16,433 nucleotides of DNA from JAICIG01 sp035532215 (GTDB lineage Bacteria > Planctomycetota > Planctomycetia > Pirellulales > JAICIG01): positions 1 to 16,433 of the forward strand of contig DATKRK010000065.1 in assembly GCA_035532215.1 (NCBI GenBank), read 5' to 3'. Of the stretch, positions 5,769-12,833 are shown one piece after another. How positions within the stretch are numbered: position 1 is the stretch's first letter; each line of letters opens with the position of its first letter. Position numbers and translations under genes: made by a program. The notes under the pieces are model-generated. The model was not told the origin of the DNA. It was given only the letters and a program-made list of their open reading frames with translations, and made no database searches.

Positions 5769-6008
5769 ATGACACCAGCAAAAGCAGCCAAGCAGCGCGG
5801 GCTCCACGATCAGATTCGGGCCCACATCAAGGCGCACATCGTGGCATCGGGCGCGACGCAGGCCGAAATCGCCAAGGCTTGCGGCATTGGCAGGCCGAGC
5901 TTGAACAAGTTCTTGGCGGGCAAGGTGCTCGGGCCCGAGGCGATCGACCGCATCGCTGATCACTTGGGGCTCGTCGTCGTCAAACGTCGCAGTGGAGGTA
6001 AACGCTAA
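5769..6008 (+). CDS. XRE (Cro/CI-type) helix-turn-helix regulator
   Basis: The protein is 79 aa from the ATG at 5769. Residues about 28-68 form an XRE-type helix-turn-helix: Q-A-E-I-A-K-A-C-G-I (first helix and turn), then G-R-P-S-L-N-K-F-L-A-G-K (recognition helix) and a closing helix P-E-A-I-D-R-I-A-D-H-L-G-L. The basic tail K-R-R-S-G-G-K-R contains the integrase ribosome-binding site in its coding sequence. The stop overlaps the integrase start (TAATG), so the two are translationally coupled. A small regulator controlling integrase synthesis, and probably its own near-leaderless promoter, is the simplest role. It has no dimerisation or protease domain, so it is Cro-like or antitoxin-like in size; no toxin gene is adjacent. 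Confidence 0.82.
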   Translation: MTPAKAAKQRGLHDQIRAHIKAHIVASGATQAEIAKACGIGRPSLNKFLAGKVLGPEAIDRIADHLGLVVVKRRSGGKR

Positions 6009-7288
6009 TGGCTAGTTTGTCCCAAGATCGCAACGGCCTATGGCGGTTGCTCGTCGTGTTGCCCGACCGCAACCGCAAGGCATTGCGACTCGGCAGGATC
6101 GCGAAGGGCGACGCGCAAAAGTTTAAATTTCGCGTCGAGCGGATCGTCACCTGCATCAAGCTCGGCGAATCCCTGGACGCAGAGACGGCGGCCTGGTGTG
6201 CCAAACTGCCCGACGAAGAGTTCGATAAGCTCGTAGCGATCGGCTTGCTCGCCCAGAGGGCAAAGGCCGCAGACTTCGAACTGGAGGCGTTCGTCGCGGG
6301 CTACATCGAAAGCAGGAAGCCCGAATGCGCTCCTGGAACGATCTCGCTGCTTTTACAGGCCAAGCGTTCACTGATCGAGTTCTTCGGGCCCGCCCGGCAG
6401 TTATCGCAGATCACCCGCGCCGACGCCGATCTCTTCGCCGCTCACTTACGGCAGCACCTGGGAGAGAACACAGCCGCACGTCGAATCGGGTACGTTCAAG
6501 CGTTCTTCCGCCGGGCGGTTCGCGGCAAGCTGATTTCGGAAAACCCCTTCGACGATCAGAAGGCGACGTTCCGGCCTCAACGTGATCGCGAGTTCTTCGT
6601 CACGCAGGAGGCGTTCAAAAAGGTTCTCGACGCTTGCCCGGACGCGGAGTGGCGGGCGATTTGGACTTTCGCACGGATAGGCGGCGTCCGTATTCCGAGC
6701 GAATTGCGCGACATGGTTTGGGGCGACGTCGACGTGGACGCAGGAACGGTCCTCATCCGGTCGCCTAAAACCAAGCATTGCGACAAGGCGACGCGGATTC
6801 TCCCGTTGTTCCCTGAGCTGCGCGCGGTGCTGGGGGAACTCTACGACCAAGCTCCCGAGGGCTCGGCGTACGTGTTCCCTTCAGTGAGGGTAATGCCCAA
6901 CCCGCAAAGCAAGATGCGGCCGATCATCCGGGCGGCCGGCCTGTCGGTTTGGGAGAAGCTCTTCGTGAACTGCCGGGCTTCTCGGCTCACTGAGTTGGCC
7001 GAACAGTTTCCGCTGGCGACAGTTTGCCGTTGGATGGGGAACACCAGCCGCATCGCAGCCCAGCACTACATGCGGGACCAGCAGGCCGACTTTGAGCGAG
7101 CCACGAAAGCCGCGGCCGCCGATTTGCGCACAGAATGCGCACACTCGGGGCCAGTCTCGGGCCGTACCACGGAAGTTTCGTCGGACACAAGCAACGTCCC
7201 GCCGGCCAAAAACGCCGGGAAAATGCCCGATACGGTTCTATACCGTTCAGGCGAGGAATGGCCCGTCAATCAAGTGGCGATTCCATAG
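6008..7288 (+). CDS. int: Tyrosine recombinase (phage-type integrase)
   Basis: The protein is 426 aa from the ATG at 6008, with GGAGGT (5994-5999) 8 nt upstream inside the XRE gene. Residues 1-75 form an arm-binding-like part. Residues 88-180 are the SAM-like core-binding domain (F-V-A-G-Y-I-E-S-R ... F-F-R-R-A-V). Residues 195-370 are the catalytic domain. Visible catalytic positions: R228 in G-G-V-R-I-P-S-E-L, K254 or K256 in S-P-K-T-K-H, R323 in N-C-R-A-S-R-L-T-E-L, and Y354 in Q-H-Y-M-R. Both conserved histidines appear replaced, the first near V320 and the second by N345 in W-M-G-N-T-S. A tail of about 55 residues follows the catalytic domain. As the last gene of the element it should lie next to one att site. 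It catalyses integration and, with an excisionase, excision. Confidence 0.93.
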   Translation: MASLSQDRNGLWRLLVVLPDRNRKALRLGRIAKGDAQKFKFRVERIVTCIKLGESLDAETAAWCAKLPDEEFDKLVAIGLLAQRAKAADFELEAFVAGYIESRKPECAPGTISLLLQAKRSLIEFFGPARQLSQITRADADLFAAHLRQHLGENTAARRIGYVQAFFRRAVRGKLISENPFDDQKATFRPQRDREFFVTQEAFKKVLDACPDAEWRAIWTFARIGGVRIPSELRDMVWGDVDVDAGTVLIRSPKTKHCDKATRILPLFPELRAVLGELYDQAPEGSAYVFPSVRVMPNPQSKMRPIIRAAGLSVWEKLFVNCRASRLTELAEQFPLATVCRWMGNTSRIAAQHYMRDQQADFERATKAAAADLRTECAHSGPVSGRTTEVSSDTSNVPPAKNAGKMPDTVLYRSGEEWPVNQVAIP

Positions 7289-7635
7289 AAAACTTGATCG
7301 CAGTTGGAGCAGGTGCGCCCGACCGTCCATAAAAGGCCCCCCGCGCCGCTGGGCGAATGACAGCGCAGGCGGCCGGACTCATTCATTTTGAATGCGGCTC
7401 TCACAATTCACGAACATCGCGATGGCAAGCTGTAGTCGCCGGGTGCGGCCCGCGTGCGGGCGTCCCAATGGGTTGGCGAGCCAGTGCGAAACGACGAACG
7501 CGAGGTTCCCCCTTTCGACGGGCGGCCGGCTGCGAATCTGCTTCGTCGTTATCGAGGCCGGCGCTCTCTGGGCGGCGCGCCAAGGCCAAAGCGCCTTGGG
7601 CGCGTTGGGCGACGCGCTGCCAGGAATCTCCAACC
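7289..7635. other. Non-coding stretch between integrase and the host gene cluster
   Basis: The frame of the next gene stays open back to 7357, but the part before 7636 looks like chance coding in GC-rich DNA and has no good start. The stretch should contain the right att site and the promoter of the downstream gene, yet neither is recognisable. A small inverted repeat, ATTCA-TTT-TGAAT, lies near 7382-7394. No tRNA gene was found. Confidence 0.45.
7576..7604 (+). promoter_or_regulatory. Stable hairpin in the leader of the 661-aa gene
   Basis: CGCGCCAAGGC (7576-7586) pairs with GCCTTGGGCGCG (7593-7604) with one bulged base and a six-base loop. It lies about 30 nt before the ATG at 7636. There is no T-run after it, so it is more likely a leader structure than a terminator, or a chance GC-rich fold. 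Confidence 0.25.
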
Positions 7636-9621
7636 ATGAAACCCAACGCGCTAGCCCCGCCAGGGCCGATCAAGGCCGTACTGATCGGCCAAATCGAAAA
7701 GGTCGTCTTCGGCGCCGCGGCGTGCATCGCGCTCTATCTCTTGGGCGCTTCCTTGTTCCGTGCGCCCTACGCCGAGACCCCCGATGACTTAATGCGAAGA
7801 GCCGATGAAGTCGCCGCGCGGGTCGCGCAATCGACGCCGCCCGAATCGTTCGCCGGCTTGCCCGCCCAGCGCGACATGAACGGATTGCTACAGGACGCGC
7901 TGACCGAAGTGAATCCCGATTTTTTTCCCATGAGCGAGCTGGCGCGGCCCTATTCGGATCATAAAGTTCGCCGGAGACAGCCCAAGTTGTTGGCGGTTGA
8001 AGACGTTCGCGCCTTTGCCGGGTTCGGTGCGATCGTGGTCGGCGATCAAGACTTGGGTCGCGATCGCTTCGAACAAGGGCGACGCGGAGCCCGTTGGACG
8101 CTTTTCGGTTGGCAATCCCAAGCGTCCAATATCAGTCCGAGGGCGGGCAACTACGACGATGATTTGGGGCAGGCGGCGCCTCCCAGCCTTGTGGCCGGCA
8201 ATCCGGCACTCCGCCGCCGCAATGCGTCGAGTTGGCCGAATAACGGCAACGGAAATTCCCCCGGTCAAATTGCCGCCGGACAAATTGCCGCCGGACAAAT
8301 TGCCGCCGGACGCCGCGGTCGAAGGTTCATTGACCGGAGGGCGAGAAACCGGCGCCCCAAGCCGCCCGCGCGAGGCGCACCGACGGCGGCCTTGGCGCCT
8401 GAAAAATTCGCACTCACGATTCCGAGCGGCGCCAAGCTCGAAGGCCGGTATTGGGTCGCGGTCGTAGGACTGATCCCCGCCTGGGAGCAGGAAGCCGAGT
8501 ACCGCCGAGTTTTCCGCGACGCGACGAAGACCTTTGCTTCCGACGTTCCGTTGTACGTGTATTGCGACGTCGAACGCGCCGAAGTCGGCTCGGCCGGACA
8601 GCCGGGCAAGTTCGAAATGCTCGACATGGACCACGCCGCCGATGATATTGCCTATTGGGCCGCCGTCTATCCAGAGCCGGTCGATCCGAGATATCTTCCG
8701 CAGTCGGTGGACGTGGCCGGGCCGCTTCCGCCGTTGGTGTTCGCGAATCACGATCCCGACCGCATTCGACATCCCATGATTCCGTTGGCCGCCACGACGG
8801 TCGAAAAGAAAGCTCTGCTGCTGAACGCGATCGAGTCGGAACCGGCGCCGAAAAGTCGCCGGCATCGAACGGCGTCTCGCGGGCGCACCAGCCAGCCTCG
8901 TCTGCGGCAGGGCCCGGCGGGCGCAATGGGCCCGGCGGGCGCAATGGGCTCGCGCGGCGCCTGGGGCGCGCCGGCGGCTTCGAACGCGAAGCAGAAAAAA
9001 ACCGAACGGCAACTGATGCGTTTCTTCGATTTCAGCGTTGAGCCCCGCAAAACTTATCGATATCGGGTGCGGCTGGCGCTCTACAATCCAAACTACTCGG
9101 TGGCGCGGTACTTTTTGGCGGATGAGAAGCTCGCCGCGGCCCCCGAAATATTTACCGCTTGGAGCCCGCCGACGGCCGCCGTGCTCGTGCCTGCGGGAAA
9201 CGAGTTGCTGGCCGGCGGAGTCGATCCGGTCGAACCGAAAGCCAAGGTGCTGGTCCGACAATTCGATTCGGCCCACGCCATCACGGCGGTCCGCGTGTTC
9301 CAAATGTCGCGAGGTTCCACGGCCAACGCTGACGGAGTTGAAGTGCCTTTGCCGCACTTGCGCATCGACCCGAAGTCGCCCGAGCCGCCGCGGACGAAAG
9401 TCGATATCAAGACCGACGCCACGATGGTCGATCTCATCGGCGGGGCGCCCCTGGTCGGCGGCCCCGGCGGCGCCAAGGCCCCGGCCAGGATCTTGGTCAT
9501 GAATTCCGACGGCGAACTGGCCCTGTTGAGCGAAACCGTCGATGCGGCGCGTTTCCAGATCGAAACCGCCAAGCTCGAAGCCGCGTTGCCCAAGCGGCAA
9601 GCGGCGAATCCGCGGAGGTAG
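7636..9621 (+). CDS. Membrane-anchored protein with tandem repeats and a collagen-like tract, function unknown
   Basis: The protein is 661 aa from the ATG at 7636, chosen because a hydrophobic anchor (about residues 22-42, V-V-F-G-A-A-A-C-I-A-L-Y-L-L-G-A) follows directly and AGGA stands about 10 nt upstream. The rest should lie outside the cytoplasmic membrane. Residues 211-225 are three perfect Q-I-A-A-G units. Residues about 426-447 are seven Gly-X-Y triplets (G-P-A, G-A-M twice, then G-S-R, G-A-W, G-A-P), a short collagen-like tract. Conserved-looking blocks are Y-W-V-A-V-V-G-L-I-P near 272 and K-T-Y-R-Y-R-V-R-L-A-L-Y-N-P-N near 471-485. I know this kind of layout only from uncharacterised planctomycete proteins. 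Its stop codon lies within the ribosome-binding site of the next gene, so the two are probably co-transcribed. Confidence 0.78.
   Translation: MKPNALAPPGPIKAVLIGQIEKVVFGAAACIALYLLGASLFRAPYAETPDDLMRRADEVAARVAQSTPPESFAGLPAQRDMNGLLQDALTEVNPDFFPMSELARPYSDHKVRRRQPKLLAVEDVRAFAGFGAIVVGDQDLGRDRFEQGRRGARWTLFGWQSQASNISPRAGNYDDDLGQAAPPSLVAGNPALRRRNASSWPNNGNGNSPGQIAAGQIAAGQIAAGRRGRRFIDRRARNRRPKPPARGAPTAALAPEKFALTIPSGAKLEGRYWVAVVGLIPAWEQEAEYRRVFRDATKTFASDVPLYVYCDVERAEVGSAGQPGKFEMLDMDHAADDIAYWAAVYPEPVDPRYLPQSVDVAGPLPPLVFANHDPDRIRHPMIPLAATTVEKKALLLNAIESEPAPKSRRHRTASRGRTSQPRLRQGPAGAMGPAGAMGSRGAWGAPAASNAKQKKTERQLMRFFDFSVEPRKTYRYRVRLALYNPNYSVARYFLADEKLAAAPEIFTAWSPPTAAVLVPAGNELLAGGVDPVEPKAKVLVRQFDSAHAITAVRVFQMSRGSTANADGVEVPLPHLRIDPKSPEPPRTKVDIKTDATMVDLIGGAPLVGGPGGAKAPARILVMNSDGELALLSETVDAARFQIETAKLEAALPKRQAANPRR
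8266..8310 (+). repeat. 15-bp tandem repeat, three perfect copies
   Basis: CAAATTGCCGCCGGA occurs three times head to tail at 8266, 8281 and 8296. It is in frame within the membrane-anchored protein and encodes Q-I-A-A-G. Perfect copies at nucleotide level suggest recent expansion; a gain or loss of copies would keep the reading frame. Confidence 0.95.
8911..8946 (+). repeat. 18-bp tandem repeat, two perfect copies
   Basis: GGCCCGGCGGGCGCAATG occurs twice in a row (8911 and 8929). It encodes G-P-A-G-A-M and forms the core of the collagen-like tract in the 661-aa protein. Confidence 0.95.
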
Positions 9622-9630
9622 CTTTTCGCA

Positions 9631-12600
9631 ATGTCGGTTCCTGAACACACCGCGCCGCCAAAGGCGCCCGCAGCCGATCGCAGGGCGAACCTCGCGGACT
9701 ATCTGCTCGTGGCGCTGCTCGGCGTCGTGGCGTTTGCGCTGGCCTGCTATGAAATCACCGACCAGGACGTTTGGTGGCAAATTCGCAGCGGGCAGTGGAT
9801 CGTCGATCACCAGCGCGTGCCAGCGCTCGACCCGTTCAGTTACGGCTCCGCGGATCGGGAATGGATCGACTTGCACTGGCTGTTCCAGATCGTGCTTGCC
9901 GGCGCCTATGGCCTGGCCGGCTTGTCGGGCGTCGTGTTGCTCGCCGGGGCGTGCGCCGCGGCCAGCGTGCTCATCGCCTTCGCGGCAACGGCGCCCAACC
10001 GCCCCTGGTTGGTTTGCGCCGCTTGTTGGCTGCCCGCGCTGGCCTTGATGGGCTGGCGGCTGCCGCCGCGGCCGGAACTGTTCAGTCTCGTGTTTCTAGC
10101 GACCGATCTGGCGATCCTCGAGTTCGGCCGCAAGCGCCCCGGGCTGCTGTGGTGTTTGCCCGTCGTGCAATTGCTGTGGGTCAACAGCCACGGCTTGTTC
10201 ATACTCGGGCCGCTGGTCGTGGGCTTCGATTTGCTCGAACGAACGACGGCCCTCGTCGGTCGCCGGCGGAGTGCGCCAGCGGCACTGGCGAACGAGCCGG
10301 ACGCGATGTCGGGCTGGCGCCGCGCCGCCGCGGTGTTGGCGTTCGTCTTGGCGGCGACCTTCGTCAATCCCTATGGAACTCGCGGCGCCTTGTTCCCCTG
10401 GCAATTGTTGCCGAAGATCGCCAGCGAAGGAAACCTGTACAAGCAAAGCGTGGCCGAGTTTACGAGCCCGGTTCGCGCGCTTCGCGAATACCGGAGCGGC
10501 GTCGTCCACGGAGGCTGGTATCTGGGCCAAGAGTATTGGCTGCTAGGGTTGCTGCCCGTCAGCTTCGTGCTGCCGGCGGTGCGGCAGGCCTGGCGACAAA
10601 ATGCGGCCGCCGGAAAAGGCAAGCGACGCCGCGAACTACAGCAACCCGATGATTTGAGCCTGGCCTGGCGAACCGTTGCCGGCATGTTTGCCGTCGCCCT
10701 GCCCGCGGCGAGCGCCTTGACGCTGCCGGGAGCGGCCGCGTCTCCTTGGCTCCTGAGCGCCGGCAATTACCTGCCCCTGGGGTTCTTGCTGATCGGCCTG
10801 GCAGGCGGTTGGGCGCTGCGAACGTCGCCGAGCGCCGCGGCGATGGCCGTCGGCTGCGCCGTCGGCTGCGCGGTTTGGCTCGCTTGGCTGCGGCTGTACT
10901 TCTGCGGAACGAACGTCGCCGCTTCGGCGGCGGAGTTGATTCCGCAATTCGGCGCGCTGGCGCTCGTCGTTGGCGCCGCGGCCGTCTGGCTGGCGCTGCG
11001 TCACGGCGCCAGCGCGTATCGGCTGTTGCTCGCCGCGGCGTTCGCTTACCTCGGATTGCAGGCCGTTCGCAATACGACGCTGTTCGGCCTGGTCGCAGGC
11101 GTCGTGCTGGCCTGGAATTTCGGCGACTATTTCGCCGGCGCGGCGACCGAGCGGTATGCCGCGGGCTTCGCGCGCCGCGCGGCGCTTGCGGGCCGCGGCG
11201 TATTCCTCTCGCTGCTGATCTGCTGGCTCTGGGCGATCGTCAACGATCAATACGATGATTACGGTCATTACTACGGTTGGCTGCGACATTCGAGAAAGTT
11301 CGGCTTTCATGAAAAGCCGTTCTCGTCCGCGCACGACGCGGCGAGATTCGCCGGCCGGCCCGGAATGCCCGCACGCTCCGTTGCGTTCGGCTTCGAGCAA
11401 GCCGGCGTTTACCTGTTCCACAACGCCCCCGAGCGAAAAGCGTACCTCGACCCGCGACTGGAAATTCCCGACGTCGAAGTCTATCGGAATTACGTCGAGC
11501 TGCTCGACGCCCTAGGCGAAAACGACCAGAGCTGGCCAGAACGGCTCGCTCGCATCGGCAATCCGCTGGTGCTCTTCGCGCATGCGGGAAACGAACGTCG
11601 CGAAGCGAGCTTGCTGATTCATCCGGATTGGCGCTGCGTCTATTTCGATGCGGTGGCGGTGAATTTCGTCAGGCGCGGTCAAGCTGCGGCCTATCCCGAA
11701 GTGGACTTCGCGGCTCGCCGCATGCACCCCTCGCAACCTTCGGTCCCCGATCTGCCGGGCGCCGCTTACCAGGAAGCGACCGCGCTCTGCCGGCTGGCCC
11801 TGGAACTGAAGCGCTTCCCCGATCGGACGTGGACGCATCGCATGCCGGCCCTGCTGGCCGCGCGCGAGCGGATCGACATCGCCCTCTACGAGGAGTCGGG
11901 CTCGGCTCGCGGCTGGGCGATGCTGGGCAACTGCTTCGCGGCGAAGATCCCAGACGCGCGACGATTGGCTGCCGAGGCCGACTGGTCAACCCCCCGCGAT
12001 TTGCCCTGGGCGCAAGCCGCTTATGCTTATTGCCGCGCGCTCAACGCTGCGCCGGGCGACCCCGAGGCCCTCGCGGGCTTGTACCAACTCTTCGCCGCCA
12101 GAGGCCTGATCGACGCCCAAACCGCGGTGGGCGTAACGTTGCAAAAGATCGGTTGGGCGTCGCCCGAGCAGTCGGCCGAAATCGAACGCTTGAAACGCTC
12201 CGCAGCGGCTCTAGCGCAAGATTCGCGAGCGCGCGGCGGACCGCCCGAGAGACAGTTTTTCGATCATCTTCGCGGCGGCCGGGCGGTGGCGGCGTTGGCC
12301 GTCGCCGAGCAAAACCCCGATTCCGCGCGCCAGTGGCCCGTCGCAGAGCAAGCGGCCCGGTTGTGCCTGCTGATGGGATTGCCCGAGCGAGCACGCGAGT
12401 ATCTCACGAGTTCTTCGCCGCCGGCCGACGAAACTCGGCGACAGTTGCTGCTCGCCGACGCCTATGCGGCCGAACAACAGCAAGCAGCCGCAGCGGCTCT
12501 CTATCGCGAAGTCTTGGCACGTCGCTCCGATCTCGCGGAAGCCTGGCTCGCGCTGGCGACGCTGCGCGCTGAGACGGGCGATGCCGCTGGCGCTCTTGAG

Positions 12601-12705
12601 GCGTGCCGCGGCGGATTGAAAGCCTCGCCCGGCGAGGCAATGCGAGCGGAATTGCAAGCCTGGGAAAAGCTGCTGATCTCGCCTCGTACGGTTTTAAAAC
12701 GTTAG
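9631..12705 (+). CDS. GT-C-like polytopic membrane protein with C-terminal TPR region
   Basis: The protein is 1024 aa from the ATG at 9631, with GGAGGT (9614-9619) 11 nt upstream overlapping the previous stop. A first membrane segment (23-40) is followed by D44-Q-D46-V-W-W-Q-I-R-S-G-Q-W-I and D-P-F-S-Y-G, an acidic first-loop motif like that of GT-C glycosyltransferases (PMT/ArnT clan), which use lipid-linked sugars. About a dozen hydrophobic segments run to residue 545. Then come a soluble part with Y-L-F-H-N-A-P-E-R-K-A-Y-L-D-P-R-L-E (about 592-609) and a helical C-terminus (about 790-1015) with TPR-like repeats (A-A-A-L-Y-R-E-V-L-A-R-R-S-D-L-A-E-A-W). It shares many blocks with the protein starting at 14514. 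Transferase activity is inferred from fold-type motifs only; sugar and acceptor are unknown. Confidence 0.8.
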   Translation: MSVPEHTAPPKAPAADRRANLADYLLVALLGVVAFALACYEITDQDVWWQIRSGQWIVDHQRVPALDPFSYGSADREWIDLHWLFQIVLAGAYGLAGLSGVVLLAGACAAASVLIAFAATAPNRPWLVCAACWLPALALMGWRLPPRPELFSLVFLATDLAILEFGRKRPGLLWCLPVVQLLWVNSHGLFILGPLVVGFDLLERTTALVGRRRSAPAALANEPDAMSGWRRAAAVLAFVLAATFVNPYGTRGALFPWQLLPKIASEGNLYKQSVAEFTSPVRALREYRSGVVHGGWYLGQEYWLLGLLPVSFVLPAVRQAWRQNAAAGKGKRRRELQQPDDLSLAWRTVAGMFAVALPAASALTLPGAAASPWLLSAGNYLPLGFLLIGLAGGWALRTSPSAAAMAVGCAVGCAVWLAWLRLYFCGTNVAASAAELIPQFGALALVVGAAAVWLALRHGASAYRLLLAAAFAYLGLQAVRNTTLFGLVAGVVLAWNFGDYFAGAATERYAAGFARRAALAGRGVFLSLLICWLWAIVNDQYDDYGHYYGWLRHSRKFGFHEKPFSSAHDAARFAGRPGMPARSVAFGFEQAGVYLFHNAPERKAYLDPRLEIPDVEVYRNYVELLDALGENDQSWPERLARIGNPLVLFAHAGNERREASLLIHPDWRCVYFDAVAVNFVRRGQAAAYPEVDFAARRMHPSQPSVPDLPGAAYQEATALCRLALELKRFPDRTWTHRMPALLAARERIDIALYEESGSARGWAMLGNCFAAKIPDARRLAAEADWSTPRDLPWAQAAYAYCRALNAAPGDPEALAGLYQLFAARGLIDAQTAVGVTLQKIGWASPEQSAEIERLKRSAAALAQDSRARGGPPERQFFDHLRGGRAVAALAVAEQNPDSARQWPVAEQAARLCLLMGLPERAREYLTSSSPPADETRRQLLLADAYAAEQQQAAAAALYREVLARRSDLAEAWLALATLRAETGDAAGALEACRGGLKASPGEAMRAELQAWEKLLISPRTVLKR

Positions 12706-12833
12706 GCTCATCATGCACTAACATTTCGCGGAGAGAATTGTCTGTTTCGAAGCCATCGTCGGGCAGAGCATTCGTGAATCGGCCAAGCTGCGGCCTGCAC
12801 GCTGACACGGCTTCCGCCCCCCCAGCAGGACGC

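Larger units (their letters stand above)
964..7288. mobile_element. Integrated element: regulator, excisionase, nuclease, RepA-like helicase, candidate origin, tyrosine integrase
   Basis: The module order is a divergent regulator and excisionase pair, a coupled replication operon, an iteron-rich block, small DNA-binding proteins and, last, a tyrosine recombinase. This is the logic of a phage satellite or an integrative plasmid. No structural phage gene, terminase, relaxase or type IV secretion gene is present. The limits given are the outer edges of the recognised element genes. The true ends are unknown because I found no direct repeat linking sequence right of 7288 with sequence left of 964, and no tRNA gene as a target. 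The gene at 405-761 could also belong to the element. Confidence 0.7.

Noticed and set aside
7232..7246. Inverted repeat ACGGT-TCTAT-ACCGT near the 3' end of the integrase gene
   Set aside because: The arms are only 5 bp and lie in coding sequence. It could be a recombinase core site, but nothing else supports this.
7289..7400. Attachment site or tRNA target next to the integrase
   Set aside because: I compared this stretch by eye with 1-963 and found only a 7-base match (ATCGCAG near 855 and near 7298), which is expected by chance. No tRNA-like fold was seen.
7888..9876. Long minus-strand open frame of 662 codons
   Set aside because: It is antisense to the 661-aa gene, is rich in Arg, His and Gly, lacks a convincing ribosome-binding site and shows no known motif. 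It is a typical shadow frame in high-GC DNA.
12691..12700. Palindrome GTTTTAAAAC at the end of the 1024-aa gene
   Set aside because: It is a short AT palindrome within codons next to the stop, without a T-run or a second element; chance is likely.
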